A DNA stretch of 64,000 nucleotides from Ollibium composti (GCF_004801285.1 NZ_SSNY01000011.1:62001-126000), one strand, 5' to 3'. Shown: positions 25,204 to 34,127, counted from the first letter of the stretch. Notes: generated by a model from the letters alone, not told the origin. Made by a program: numbers and translations.

Positions 25204-26505
25204 ATGACGTCGATCCGAGTTCTTTCAGTTTTGGGCTGTGTCGCCGTCACGCTTATCAGCCCGATGCCGGCCGCAGCCGAAAAATCACTGACTCCAATGC
25301 TTGCCCGCGTCATTCCGGCAGTTGTGAGCATCTCGACTGAAGGTGCTATGTCGGACAGCCAGTCTGCCCTGTCCGACGCTCCGTCTTCCGTGGGTTCCGG
25401 CTCGATCATCGACGCCGCGAAAGGACTCATCCTCACTGACTACCACGTCATCCAGGAAGCCGAAACGATCTCGGTCACGCTTTCGGATGGACGCAGCTTC
25501 GAGGCGCAAACCGTAGGGACAGATGCCGCTACCGATCTCGCCGTCATCAAGATCGATGCCGTTGGCCTTACCCAATTGACCATTGGGGATTCGGACGGCC
25601 TGCGGATAGGCGACTATGTAGTCGCGGTTGGCAATCCCTTTGGCCTTTCACAGACCGTTACGCATGGCATTGTCAGCGCGCTTGGGCGAACCGGTTTTGA
25701 GACGGGTGCCTATGAAGGGTACATCCAGACGGATGCCGCCATCAACCCGGGCAATTCCGGCGGTCCGTTGTTGGACCTCGATGGGCGCATGGTCGGCGTC
25801 AACAGCGCTATCATCGGTTCGTCGAGCGGCAGCGTCGGCCTCGGCTTTTCTATTCCCTCTGCTGCCGCTAAGCAGATTCTTCCGGAACTGATCGCGCACG
25901 GAGAAGTCAAGCGCGGACAGCTTGGCGTCGTAACGCAGAACTTGACCGAGGATCTCGCGACGGCGCTCCATGCGGGCACGACAAAGGGCGCCGTCGTCAG
26001 CCAGGTACTTCCGGGTTCGGCGGCCGCGACTGTCGGCCTGACTGCCGGCGACGTGATTATCGGCATCAATGGCCACAGCGTGGCGGACGCTGGCGAATTG
26101 CGCCGCTTGATCGGCAATCTCGCGCCGCAAACGAGAATTCATATCACTGCAGTCAGAGATGGACGGCAAATCGGGCGCGATGCAACGGTGACGCTGAAGA
26201 TTCGCCCCCCAACCACCTACGATGGGGCGGGACTCCTACGATCGGTGGTGTTGGCCACTGTCGCACCCGGTTCGCCGGCCTACGGCAAGATCCAAGGCGC
26301 GGCTGTGGTATCCGTCAGTCCAGGCAGCGCCGCAGCGAACAGCGGTCTTATGGACGGCGACGTTATCGCAACTCTCGACCGCAAGCCAATCGACGGGCCG
26401 GAGCAGGCCGCCCGCCTTACCGCCGGCACTAAGGAATTCCTTTTGCTTGGCATCTTTCGAGACGACCGAATGCTCTTTATCGTTATTCGGCGGCGCAACG
26501 GTTGA
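25204..26505 (+). CDS. DegP/DegQ-like periplasmic serine protease
   Basis: A 433-residue HtrA-family protease. The signal peptide ends PMPAAA. The catalytic triad is H81 (TDYHVIQEAE), D111 (ATDLAVIKID) and S185 (NPGNSGGPLLDL). PDZ 1 (about 235-335) has GTTKGAVVSQVLPGSAAATVGLTAGDVI; a second PDZ-like repeat (about 345-430) has IQGAAVVSVSPGSAAANSGLMDGDVI. These proteins degrade or refold damaged envelope proteins. The ATG at 25204 starts the signal peptide; the frame extends to 25138, where the upstream part overlaps the Fnr-type box. It ends convergent with YitT. Confidence 0.88.
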   Translation: MTSIRVLSVLGCVAVTLISPMPAAAEKSLTPMLARVIPAVVSISTEGAMSDSQSALSDAPSSVGSGSIIDAAKGLILTDYHVIQEAETISVTLSDGRSFEAQTVGTDAATDLAVIKIDAVGLTQLTIGDSDGLRIGDYVVAVGNPFGLSQTVTHGIVSALGRTGFETGAYEGYIQTDAAINPGNSGGPLLDLDGRMVGVNSAIIGSSSGSVGLGFSIPSAAAKQILPELIAHGEVKRGQLGVVTQNLTEDLATALHAGTTKGAVVSQVLPGSAAATVGLTAGDVIIGINGHSVADAGELRRLIGNLAPQTRIHITAVRDGRQIGRDATVTLKIRPPTTYDGAGLLRSVVLATVAPGSPAYGKIQGAAVVSVSPGSAAANSGLMDGDVIATLDRKPIDGPEQAARLTAGTKEFLLLGIFRDDRMLFIVIRRRNG

Positions 26506-26590
26506 CGTCATATATCAACGGGTCGCGAACTATCAAAGGCCGCCGCGCCCACGATTGTCGAGCACCGCCGGGCGGACGGCTCGACCGACG

Positions 26591-27217
26591 TTAGCTTACG
26601 CCGAGATAGCGGCCGGGCCGATGATTGAGTGCCAGGATGAGATTGAGAATCGTGGCACTCAGGGTCGACAGAAATACCTTGCCGGGGGCCAGGACAAGGA
26701 ACGAGGTAGATAGAATGGCGAGATCGACGGCAAGCTGAAAATAGCCCGCTCGTAGCCCAAAATTTTCCTGGAGGAAAATGGCCAGGATGTTATTGCCGCC
26801 CAGGCTGGTGCGATGCCGGAACAGCATCAGCATACCGGTTCCGCACAACGTTCCAGCCATGACTGCGGCATAGGCGGCGTTCAACCGAGCAAATTCCACC
26901 CATTCGGACGTAAGGCGTGAAAATAGCGAGACAAGACTGACCGCAATGAATGTCCGCACGATGAAGGCGCCGCCCAGCCGCTTCCAGCCCAACAGGTAGA
27001 AGGGCAGGTTGATCAGCGAAAATCCGAGCCAGAAGTTGATACCGCCGGTGTACTGGAGCAGGAGCGCCACTCCCGCCACCCCGCCGACTACCAGCACCGC
27101 CTGGGCGTAGATGGTCATGCCTAGCGCCACCATGAGGCTGCCAAGGATTAGTGCAAGCGCGTCTTCGTGCAGACCATGCCGCACTACTAGCATGCTTCCA
27201 ACTTCGCGTTGAGACAT
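26591..27217 (-). CDS. YitT-family membrane protein
   Basis: A 208-residue protein with five or six hydrophobic helices. The family pattern is seen in LILGSLMVALGMTIYAQAVLVVGGVAGVALLLQYTGGINFWLG and LCGTGMLMLFRHRTSLGGNNILAIFL. YitT proteins have been discussed as amino-acid or ion exporters, but function is not firm. The ATG at 27217 (MSQREVGSML) is chosen; the longer frame to 27367 runs into the Fnr-type box. It is divergent from a UspA gene and shares the promoter region. Confidence 0.78.
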   Translation of the reverse strand: MSQREVGSMLVVRHGLHEDALALILGSLMVALGMTIYAQAVLVVGGVAGVALLLQYTGGINFWLGFSLINLPFYLLGWKRLGGAFIVRTFIAVSLVSLFSRLTSEWVEFARLNAAYAAVMAGTLCGTGMLMLFRHRTSLGGNNILAIFLQENFGLRAGYFQLAVDLAILSTSFLVLAPGKVFLSTLSATILNLILALNHRPGRYLGVS

Positions 27218-27353
27218 GAACCTGTTCCCGTCTGGCTGGGAACCTGTCTCATGCCGGACCGGAGGTCTTTGTCCGGGCGCAAACATCACGGGAAAGTTCT
27301 CCACATTGGTCCAGGCGCGGGTCGTCTTGCGTCCGACTGAAAGCGATGTCGCT

Positions 27354-27367
27354 TTGACGTCGATCAA
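27354..27367. promoter_or_regulatory. Fnr/FixK-type box between yitT-like and uspA genes
   Basis: TTGACGTCGATCAA, identical to the box at 8460-8473. It lies 136 nt from the YitT start and 110 nt from the UspA start, so it may serve either or both. Confidence 0.6.
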
Positions 27368-27477
27368 GGCGCGGTGTGCTCACACCTGCTCTGTGGAGAA
27401 CGAAGGCACAGAGATCATGACCGCCAACAATTGACGTTCGCGGCGATGGTATTTCGATCTCATTGAAAGAGCCAAAG

Positions 27478-27924
27478 ATGTACAAGCGCATCCTGATTGC
27501 CACAGATGGTTCAGCACTGGCATCAAAGGGCATCGAACAGGGGTTGGCGCTCGCCGTGCCACTTAACGCCAGAATAACGGTCCTGACCGTCACCCAGCCG
27601 TTGTCGCCGCAAGTCGCGCGAGCCGCGATTGCCGGTGGCGTTCACGACCCGACCATCCGATTTGATCAGCAAATCGAAGAACAGATGAGAGCGCTCTTCG
27701 CGCCGATCAAGGAACGAGCGTCCGAGCATGGCGTCGCCGTTGAACTCCTGCACGAAATCGACGGTTCCCCGGCAGAAGCGATCGTTAGGACCGCCAACTT
27801 GAAGGATTGCGATCTGATCATCATGTCGTCTCATGGTCGGCGCGGCGTCGACCGGCTGATGCTCGGGAGTCAGACTGCCGAGGTGCTCGCGCATACGACC
27901 CTTCCGGTTTTGGTTGTCCGGTAG
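27478..27924 (+). CDS. Universal stress protein (UspA family) 1
   Basis: A 148-residue single Usp domain. It starts MYKRILIATDGSALASKGIEQGL and ends with the ATP-binding motif IIMSSHGRRGVDRLMLGSQTAEVLAHTTLPVLVVR (the G-2x-G-9x-G-S/T pattern). Such proteins bind ATP and aid survival in arrest and hypoxia. The ATG at 27478 is preferred over 27463. It is the first of three Usp genes within 2.1 kb and lies downstream of an Fnr-type box. Confidence 0.9.
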   Translation: MYKRILIATDGSALASKGIEQGLALAVPLNARITVLTVTQPLSPQVARAAIAGGVHDPTIRFDQQIEEQMRALFAPIKERASEHGVAVELLHEIDGSPAEAIVRTANLKDCDLIIMSSHGRRGVDRLMLGSQTAEVLAHTTLPVLVVR

Positions 27925-28007
27925 TCAGGATTACGTCATCGCAGCACGACGGGACTGAAGTTGCCTAAAAAGGCTCCTTCAATTCGTGAGCGCGACATAT
28001 CGAACTC

Positions 28008-28020
28008 TTGATCCGATCAA
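28008..28020. promoter_or_regulatory. 13-bp Fnr-like box upstream of second uspA
   Basis: TTGAT-CCG-ATCAA has both Fnr half-sites perfect but a 3-nt spacer where 4 is normal. It ends 52 nt before the ATG at 28073, the same spacing as the functional-looking 14-bp boxes. Binding may be weakened. Confidence 0.45.
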
Positions 28021-28072
28021 GGCGTCCGCTCTTCGGCACGGATTGCCGGCGCAGCGCCCGAAGGGTAGCAGA

Positions 28073-28522
28073 ATGCATAAGCACATCCTCATTCCGACTG
28101 ACGGCTCGGAAACCGCCCAGAGGGGGGTCGACTATGCCCTGGCGCTCGCCAGGGATCTTGGCGCCAAGGTCACCGTCCTCACCATAACCGACCCCTATTC
28201 TCGCGTTGGCATGACTGCCAGAGCGAGTTGGAGACGTTCGGACGAGGAAATGGACGAATTCAACCGCAGACAGAAAGACGCGGCCGACAAAGTCTTGAAC
28301 AAGGTGAAGGTCGACGCCGGTAAGGTGGGGGTCGACGTTGCGCTCGTTCACGTTTCCGAGGCTCGGCCGGCCGAGGCCATACTTCAGACGGCAGGAGCGC
28401 GAGGCGCCCACCTGATCGTCATCGGCTCTCACGGCCGACGCGGCGTCAACAGGCTGCTGCTCGGCAGCCAAACGGCAGAGGTGCTGGCGCGTGCCGCCGT
28501 CCCGGTCCTCGTCGTCAAATAA
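28073..28522 (+). CDS. Universal stress protein (UspA family) 2
   Basis: A 149-residue Usp domain. It starts MHKHILIPTDGSETAQRGVDYAL and ends IVIGSHGRRGVNRLLLGSQTAEVLARAAVPVLVVK, the intact ATP-binding motif. A charged insert (RRSDEEMDEFNRRQKDAADKVLNKVK) distinguishes it from its neighbour. The frame's 5' extension to 27986 would run across the Fnr-like box, so ATG 28073 is chosen. It is tandem with the Usp gene upstream (148 nt gap), suggesting local duplication. Confidence 0.9.
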   Translation: MHKHILIPTDGSETAQRGVDYALALARDLGAKVTVLTITDPYSRVGMTARASWRRSDEEMDEFNRRQKDAADKVLNKVKVDAGKVGVDVALVHVSEARPAEAILQTAGARGAHLIVIGSHGRRGVNRLLLGSQTAEVLARAAVPVLVVK

Positions 28523-28648
28523 GAGCAGCCGGACGCCAAGCGCGCTGCGCGCGCGGTCGCGGGCTACATGACCAGGATCAATGATGTACCGGCCGGTGAC
28601 CGATATGGGAAGGGATGCAGAGGCCGCACGAAACCGCAGGACGGAAAA

Positions 28649-29053
28649 ATGATACTGCCGAATGACACCACAGTTGCCGTCGTCGATGGCGAGAAGTTGC
28701 GCCTATTCCGCAACAAGGGCGTCGAACCGCGCATCCAGTTGGTCGAGGAGACCGTGGCCGGCGTGCAGCCGGTCAACCAGGGCTCGGGCGCGCGGCATCG
28801 CAGCACCTCCGCCAACCCCGACCGGTGGCGGCTGGAGGAAGACGACTTCGCGGCGAGCGCGGCAGCATACCTGAACCGGCTGATGCTGGACGGGGAGGTC
28901 GTCTCGCTGTTCGTCATCGCCGACCCACGGACGTTGGGGGAATTGCGACGCCACTTCCATGACGTGACCAGGGAAAACCTGATCGGCGACCTCGCCAAGG
29001 ATTTCACCGGCGGGAGCATCGAGACGATCGAGGCTGCGCTCGCCAGGGCCTGA
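28649..29053 (+). CDS. Host attachment-like family protein
   Basis: A 134-residue protein starting MILPNDTTVAVVDGEKLRLFRNKG. This matches the family named protein required for attachment to host cells, first described in Agrobacterium. Conserved parts include EEDDFAASAAAYLNRLMLDGEVVSLFVIADPRTLGELRRHF and a late FTGGSIETIEAAL. The fold resembles peptide release factor domain 2. There is no signal peptide, so surface attachment is doubtful; a cytoplasmic stress role fits the Usp neighbours. AGGACGGA before 28649 supports this start over 28568. Confidence 0.75.
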   Translation: MILPNDTTVAVVDGEKLRLFRNKGVEPRIQLVEETVAGVQPVNQGSGARHRSTSANPDRWRLEEDDFAASAAAYLNRLMLDGEVVSLFVIADPRTLGELRRHFHDVTRENLIGDLAKDFTGGSIETIEAALARA

Positions 29054-29106
29054 CTCATTCGGCCGTCCAAAAATCAACATCGACGCGTTCGTACGGAGAC
29101 ACTCCT

Positions 29107-29556
29107 ATGTACACGCACGTCCTCATCCCCACCGACGGGTCAGAACTTGCCCAGGCTGGTGTTGTCCACGGCCTGTCGCTCGCTAAGGAGCATGGTGCAC
29201 GGGTCACGGCGATGACGGCGACGGAAGCGCCCGGCGGACAGTTCGCCTATTCGTGCGACCTGTGGACGCCGGGCGAGGCCGAAATGGCGGCATACGAACG
29301 AGACCAACACCGAGATGCCGAAGCGATCCTCGCGCCCGTGAAGGCAAGCGCCGAGCAATTGGGGCTCGAAATCGAGGCTATCCACGTACCCGACCGCCGG
29401 GCGGCGCGAGCCATCCTTGATACCGCTCACACATGCGGTTGCGACGTCATCGTGATGGCTTCGCATGGTCGTACCGGCATGAGTCGCGTCATGCTGGGCA
29501 GCCACACCGCAGAGGTCTTGGCCTGCGCCGAAATTCCGGTGATTGTATATCGCTGA
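29107..29556 (+). CDS. Universal stress protein (UspA family) 3
   Basis: A 149-residue Usp domain. It starts MYTHVLIPTDGSELAQAGVVHGL and ends VIVMASHGRTGMSRVMLGSHTAEVLACAEIPVIVYR, with the ATP-binding motif. It has extra Cys residues (YSCDLW, HTCGCD) not present in the other two Usp proteins. AACGGAGACAC precedes the ATG poorly but acceptably (GGAG at 29096-29099). No Fnr-type box is seen in its 53-nt leader; it may be read through from the preceding gene. Confidence 0.9.
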   Translation: MYTHVLIPTDGSELAQAGVVHGLSLAKEHGARVTAMTATEAPGGQFAYSCDLWTPGEAEMAAYERDQHRDAEAILAPVKASAEQLGLEIEAIHVPDRRAARAILDTAHTCGCDVIVMASHGRTGMSRVMLGSHTAEVLACAEIPVIVYR

Positions 29557-29661
29557 AAGCTGCCATGTAGGGCACCAAGGTTACATCGGACCCGCGGACA
29601 GCGAAACGCTTCGCCGAGATAGGAACCTAAAAGCGCAAAGGCGACCTGGCGAAGGACGGAA

Positions 29662-30168
29662 ATGCATATGCCTAAACGCAGTGCGGGAATCCTCGCGTAC
29701 CACTGGAAGGACCGCAGGCTGGAAGTCCTTCTTGGACATCCAGGCGGACCGTACTGGAATCACCGCGATCAAGGTGCCTGGTCCATTCTGAAGGGCGAGT
29801 ACGAGGAAGGCGAAAACCCGGAAGCAGCGGCGCGACGCGAATTCATGGAGGAGTCGGGATGGACATTATCAGTGCCACTGGAGCCGCTCGGCGAGATCAG
29901 GCAACGCAGCGGAAAGACAATCATCGCGTACGCCGCACAAGCGGATATGGACCCAGCGACGCTGAGCAGCAACATGTTTGAAATGGAATGGCCGCCAGGC
30001 AGCAAAAGGATGCAGTTTTTTCCCGAGATCGACCGCGCGGGTTGGTTCGCATTGACGGAGGCGAGCGCCAAGATCGTTCCTGGTCAGACCGGATTCCTCG
30101 ATCGACTCGCGTTGGGACTCGCTCGTCTGCACAACGGAGGTCCTAAGCGCGCCCAAAGCAAAGGGTGA
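29662..30168 (+). CDS. NUDIX hydrolase
   Basis: A 168-residue Nudix-fold enzyme. The Nudix box is intact: GEYEEGENPEAAARREFMEESGW matches G-5x-E-7x-REU-x-EE-x-GU. Upstream motifs (SAGILAYHWKDRRLEVLLGHPGGPYW) and GAWSILKGEYEEGE place it with NTP pyrophosphohydrolases of the MutT/diadenosine type. The specific substrate is unknown. ATG 29662 with AAGGA at 29652-29656; ATG 29668 is equally possible. It lies between UspA and cytochrome b561, consistent with housecleaning under stress. Confidence 0.85.
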   Translation: MHMPKRSAGILAYHWKDRRLEVLLGHPGGPYWNHRDQGAWSILKGEYEEGENPEAAARREFMEESGWTLSVPLEPLGEIRQRSGKTIIAYAAQADMDPATLSSNMFEMEWPPGSKRMQFFPEIDRAGWFALTEASAKIVPGQTGFLDRLALGLARLHNGGPKRAQSKG

Positions 30169-30178
30169 TCGACTCTCA

Positions 30179-30192
30179 TTGATCCAGCGCAA
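30179..30192. promoter_or_regulatory. Hybrid Fnr/NnrR box upstream of cytochrome b561
   Basis: TTGATCCAGCGCAA, identical to 24234-24247. With a class II geometry the transcript would start near 30227. This argues against the ATG at 30209 as start of the downstream gene and favours GTG 30314. Confidence 0.6.
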
Positions 30193-30313
30193 AGACGAGG
30201 ATCGGAACATGCGTAATTCATTGTGTCACGCTTTGGGTTACCCGCCCGATTGGTCGAGACCCAGATCCTCAACCGGGCGGCGAATATTCCCGGGATATCC
30301 AAAGGCGCGGAAT

Positions 30314-30844
30314 GTGGTGGATGCAAAGAACGAATATATCGGCCGCTATTCCAGAGGCATGATCGCCATTCATTGGGCGACTGCCGTGCTCATTGTAGCG
30401 GCCTGGTTTACGGCCGAAGGGGGCCGGGACGTCGTCAAAAACCCGCCTATGCTGCATTTCTCGTTGGGACTGGCGGTGCTCGCTCTGATGGTTCCCCGCA
30501 TGATCCTGCGCGTTGCCGGTCAGACGCCGCCCGCACTTGACGAGCAGCGTCCCTGGTTAGCCACAGCGGCGAAAATCGGCCATGCGCTTCTCTATGGATT
30601 CCTGATCGGCTTGCCGCTCAGCGGCTGGTACGCGGCTTCGCGCCTTGGCGTCTCCGCGTCCTTCTTCGGCATCGGCCTACCGATGATCGCTGCGCCCGTT
30701 CAGGGTGCGCCCGGACTGATAGCCGAAATTCATGAGAACGCTGGCACCCTCATCCTCTACCTAGCGGGCCTCCACGCCCTGATAGCGGGCTGGCACCACA
30801 TCGTCCTGCGCGACGGTACGTTGCGCCGGATGAGCCCGCTCTGA
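30314..30844 (+). CDS. Cytochrome b561-family membrane protein 2
   Basis: A 176-residue paralogue of the protein at 16860-17393. It shares YSRGMIAIHWATAVLIVAAWFTAEGGRD, MLHFSLGLAVLALMVPRMILR, GHALLYGFLIGLPLSGWYAASRLGV and LAGLHALIAGWHHIVLRDGTLRRMSPL. Four helices carry the heme His residues. The start is uncertain: GTG 30314 aligns with the paralogue, whereas ATG 30209 adds about 35 unaligned residues and lies only 16 nt after the box. Predicted to move electrons from quinol to a periplasmic acceptor under low oxygen. Confidence 0.82.
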   Translation: MVDAKNEYIGRYSRGMIAIHWATAVLIVAAWFTAEGGRDVVKNPPMLHFSLGLAVLALMVPRMILRVAGQTPPALDEQRPWLATAAKIGHALLYGFLIGLPLSGWYAASRLGVSASFFGIGLPMIAAPVQGAPGLIAEIHENAGTLILYLAGLHALIAGWHHIVLRDGTLRRMSPL

Positions 30845-30885
30845 GTTTCAGGGCGTTCGTCTACAAACATGTACGGAGCTTTATC

Positions 30886-31581
30886 ATGAACACGCATATT
30901 CCCGGTCCGGAGCTTTGGGAGCGTACCGTCGGCGACATCGCCGCGACGCTGCCCGGGGCCACCGCAATTTTCCGCAAGTACAAGATCGATTTCTGCTGCA
31001 ACGGCGATCTCACCCTCGACAGCGCCGCACAACGCCGTGGCGTCGATTCCGACGCACTTGAACAGGCGTTGGAGGCCCTCGCCTCGGGCACGGGCGGGAC
31101 AGCCGCTTCGGCCGCTATGAGCAGCGATGAACTGATCGATCACATCCAGACTTGCTACCACGAAGCGCACCGCCGTGCCCTGCCCGAGCTCATCGCGCTG
31201 TCCCGCAAAGTGGAAGCAGTTCATCGCGAGCACCCCAAGGTGCCGGCGGGTCTTTCAGATGCGTTACGGCAAATGCAGGGCGAACTCGAGGAGCATATGG
31301 CAAAGGAGGAGACTGTCCTGTTTCCGGCGATGCGTCAGTCGGCAAAGGAAAACGTCGCCATCACCACCGCTGACTTTCGGCACGAACATGACGACCAGGG
31401 CACGCAACTCAGGTTGCTCGAAAGCCTGACCGACGATTTCACCTTGCCCGAAGGCGCCTGCCGTTCGTGGCAGGCGCTCTACGTCGGAACGGCCCAGCTT
31501 GCCGAGGATCTGATGGAGCACATTCACTTGGAGAACAACATACTGTTTCCCAGATTTGCATCAATGGAAAACCGTGCCTAG
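30886..31581 (+). CDS. Di-iron Fe-S cluster repair protein (RIC/ScdA/DnrN)
   Basis: A 231-residue protein that restores Fe-S clusters damaged by NO or oxidants. The N-terminal ScdA_N domain has WERTVGDIAATLPGATAIFRKYKIDFCCNGDLTL with the CC pair. The C-terminal hemerythrin-like domain provides His/Glu iron ligands: YHEAHRRALPEL, HREHPKVP, ELEEHMAKEETVLFPAM, FRHEHDDQG and MEHIHLENNILFPRF. Length fits YtfE/ScdA. It follows cytochrome b561 by 41 nt and is probably in the same transcript from the hybrid box. The role fits an NO-producing denitrifier. Confidence 0.9.
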   Translation: MNTHIPGPELWERTVGDIAATLPGATAIFRKYKIDFCCNGDLTLDSAAQRRGVDSDALEQALEALASGTGGTAASAAMSSDELIDHIQTCYHEAHRRALPELIALSRKVEAVHREHPKVPAGLSDALRQMQGELEEHMAKEETVLFPAMRQSAKENVAITTADFRHEHDDQGTQLRLLESLTDDFTLPEGACRSWQALYVGTAQLAEDLMEHIHLENNILFPRFASMENRA

Positions 31582-31611
31582 TTGCTTGGAGCGGCCGTTG
31601 GGAACGACGGA

Positions 31612-31968
31612 ATGCGGATCGTCTGGCTGATCGTCGGCCTGGCCAGCCTGGTGCTGGGAGGATTGGGCGCGGTGTTGCCGCTGCTGCCGACGACGCCCTT
31701 CGTCATCCTGGCGGCCCTCTGCTTCGCGCGCTCGTCGCCAGCCTTGCATGACCGGCTCCTCGACAGCCGCACGTTCGGCAAGTTGATCCGCGACTGGCGC
31801 ACACATCGCGCCATCAGCCGCAAGGGCAAGACAGCGAGCGTGCTCGCCATGGCGTTGTCACTGGCCGCCTCGCTCGTTCTCGCCGTCGATCTTGCCGTTG
31901 TCGGCCTACAGGCGCTGGCGGCATCCGCCGCCGCTGCCTTCATCTTGACCCGTAACACCTCGACATAG
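31612..31968 (+). CDS. DUF454 (YbaN-like) membrane protein
   Basis: A 118-residue small membrane protein. MRIVWLIVGLASLVLGGLGAVLPLLPTTPFVILAALCFARSSPALHDRLL is the YbaN/DUF454 hallmark, followed by ISRKGKTASVLAMALSL and a second hydrophobic segment. Function is unknown; members often sit near heme or iron genes. ATG 31612 is chosen over TTG 31582. It follows the RIC gene by 30 nt. Confidence 0.8.
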   Translation: MRIVWLIVGLASLVLGGLGAVLPLLPTTPFVILAALCFARSSPALHDRLLDSRTFGKLIRDWRTHRAISRKGKTASVLAMALSLAASLVLAVDLAVVGLQALAASAAAAFILTRNTST

Positions 31969-31998
31969 GCCGTCGTCGCGCGACCAGGGCGCCCGCCT

Positions 31999-32439
31999 CT
32001 ACCAGGCGATGTAAAACATCGCTTTGGCCAGGAAGACGATCAGCACCACATGGCAGAAGACGCTGAGGTGGATGAGCTTGAAGTGGCGGGACTTGAGCTT
32101 GCCGCGCGCGCTGAGCGTTATGGCTGTGATAAAATGCACGAGGACGCTGAGCGCCAGGACGATCTTGATCGAAAGCAGCGTCGCGAAGCTGCTTTCGAAC
32201 GGATGCGCGAGGTCGTCGCGATATTGCCAGGCCATGACGATGCCCGCTCCGTAGAGGACCGCCATGACGAATGGCATGACGCGGCGGGCGCGCCGGCCGA
32301 TGGCGGTCTCTACCGTCCGAATGGCGTCGCGCCCCACCGGTTTGCGGATGCCTTCGAGGATGATGACCTCGAAGAAGACGGTGCCGACGAACATGATGGC
32401 GGCAAAAAGATGCAAGGTGACGAGGACGAAATGGCTCAT
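31999..32439 (-). CDS. CopD-like four-helix membrane protein
   Basis: A 146-residue protein with four helices: FVLVTLHLFAAIMFVGTVFFEVI, VMPFVMAVLYGAGIVMAW, LLSIKIVLALSVLVHFITAI and HLSVFCHVVLIVFLAKAMFYIAW. His residues in helices 1, 3 and 4 could bind heme or copper. It resembles short CopD/DUF2269-type proteins frequently found with NnrS and denitrification genes. It lies 14 nt downstream of ilvD on the same strand and may share its transcript. Function is not established. Confidence 0.6.
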   Translation of the reverse strand: MSHFVLVTLHLFAAIMFVGTVFFEVIILEGIRKPVGRDAIRTVETAIGRRARRVMPFVMAVLYGAGIVMAWQYRDDLAHPFESSFATLLSIKIVLALSVLVHFITAITLSARGKLKSRHFKLIHLSVFCHVVLIVFLAKAMFYIAW

Positions 32440-32453
32440 GATAGACGCCGCCT

Positions 32454-34127
32454 TCAGCCGGTTACGGCTCCTTCGTTGGCGGGGCGGGCGAGCGCTGCGA
32501 ACTTCGCCAGCACCCCGTGGCGATAGCGGGGTGCCGGCTGCTTCCAGCTGGCGCGGCGGCGCGACATCTCGGCCTCGTCAACCTCCAATTGCAGCAACAA
32601 CCTGTGCGCGTCGATGGTGATGGTGTCGCCTTCCTCGACCAGCGCGATCGTGCCGCCGACATAGGCTTCCGGCGCGACGTGGCCGACCACCATCCCCCAC
32701 GTGCCGCCGGAAAAGCGCCCGTCGGTGATGAGGCCGATGCTTTCGCCGAGGCCGCGCCCGACGAGAGCGGAGGTGGGAGCGAGCATTTCCGGCATGCCGG
32801 GGCCGCCTTTAGGCCCGAGATAGCGCAGCACCACCACATCGCCCGGCCTGATCCTGTCGGCGAGGATCGCCTCCATGGCTGACTGCTCGTCGTCGAAGAC
32901 GCGCGCAGGGCCGGTGATCGCCGGGCTTTTCAGGCCAGTGATCTTGGCGACAGCGCCGTCCTCGGCGAGGTTGCCCTTGAGTATGGCGAGGTGGCCCTCG
33001 CGGTAAAGCGCCTTGTCGATCGACCTGATGACCTGCTGGTCGGCGCGCGGCTTGTCCGGCACATCGGCCAGTTCCTCGGCCAGCGTGCGGCCGGTGACGG
33101 TCAGGCAGTCGCCGTGCAAGAGGCCGGCGTTGAGCAGGATTTTCAGCACCTGCGGGATGCCGCCGGCCCGGTGCAGATCGACCGCCATGTATTTTCCGGA
33201 CGGTTTCAGGTCGCACAGCACCGGCACCTTGCGGCGCACGCGCTCGAAATCGTCCAGCGTCCAGTCGACCCCGGCGGCGTGCGCGATGGCGAGATAATGC
33301 AGCACCGCGTTGGTCGAGCCGCCGATCGCCATGATCAGCGCCACCGCGTTCTCGATCGATTTGCGCGTCACGATATCGAGCGGCTTGATGTTCTTCTTTA
33401 CCGCCTCGACCAGCACGCGGCCGGACTCGGCGGCACTTTCGAGCTTCTCGCGGTCGGGGCTGGCCATGGTCGAGGAATACATCAGCGCCATGCCGAGCGC
33501 CTCGAACGACGAACTCATGGTGTTGGCCGTGTACATGCCGCCGCAGGAACCGTTGCAAGGGCAGGCGTTGCGTTCGATGCCCTCGAAATCCTCCTCGCTC
33601 ATGGTGCCGGCCATGAAGGCGCCCACGGCCTCGAAGGCTGAAACGATGGACAGGTCCTGCCCCTTCCACGTACCCGGCTTGATGGTGCCGCCATAGACAT
33701 AGATGGCCGGCGCGTTGGCGCGCAGGATGCCGATCATGCCGCCCGGCATGTTCTTGTCGCAGCCGCCCAGAACCAGCACGCCGTCCATCCACTGGCCCTG
33801 CACGCAGGTTTCGACGCAATCGGCGATCACCTCGCGCGACACCAGCGAATATTTCATGCCTTCCGTGCCCATCGACATGCCGTCGGATATGGTCGGCGTG
33901 CCGAATACCTGCGGATTACCGCCAGCGGCCTTGATGGCGGCAATCGCCGCGTCGGCGAGCGGCTGCAGGCCGGCGTTGCACGGCGTGATCGTGGAGTGCG
34001 CGTTGGCGACGCCGATCATCGGCTTGTCGAAATCGGCCTTCTCGTAGCCCAGCGCATAATACATCGCCCGGTTCGGGGAACGGGCGATACCTTGAGTGAT
34101 GTGCTTCGAGCGCTCGTTGAAAGGCAT
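32454..34127 (-). CDS. ilvD: Dihydroxy-acid dehydratase
   Basis: A 557-residue Fe-S enzyme of branched-chain amino acid synthesis, converting dihydroxyisovalerate to ketoisovalerate. The IlvD/Edd signatures are [25 protein letters not shown] and the late [22 protein letters not shown]; cluster cysteines are in [20 protein letters not shown] and elsewhere. IlvD clusters are NO-sensitive, which makes its place among NO-response genes notable. The start [27 protein letters not shown] is standard for the shorter IlvD class. It could be a second copy in this genome, which cannot be tested here. Confidence 0.92.
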   Translation of the reverse strand: MPFNERSKHITQGIARSPNRAMYYALGYEKADFDKPMIGVANAHSTITPCNAGLQPLADAAIAAIKAAGGNPQVFGTPTISDGMSMGTEGMKYSLVSREVIADCVETCVQGQWMDGVLVLGGCDKNMPGGMIGILRANAPAIYVYGGTIKPGTWKGQDLSIVSAFEAVGAFMAGTMSEEDFEGIERNACPCNGSCGGMYTANTMSSSFEALGMALMYSSTMASPDREKLESAAESGRVLVEAVKKNIKPLDIVTRKSIENAVALIMAIGGSTNAVLHYLAIAHAAGVDWTLDDFERVRRKVPVLCDLKPSGKYMAVDLHRAGGIPQVLKILLNAGLLHGDCLTVTGRTLAEELADVPDKPRADQQVIRSIDKALYREGHLAILKGNLAEDGAVAKITGLKSPAITGPARVFDDEQSAMEAILADRIRPGDVVVLRYLGPKGGPGMPEMLAPTSALVGRGLGESIGLITDGRFSGGTWGMVVGHVAPEAYVGGTIALVEEGDTITIDAHRLLLQLEVDEAEMSRRRASWKQPAPRYRHGVLAKFAALARPANEGAVTG

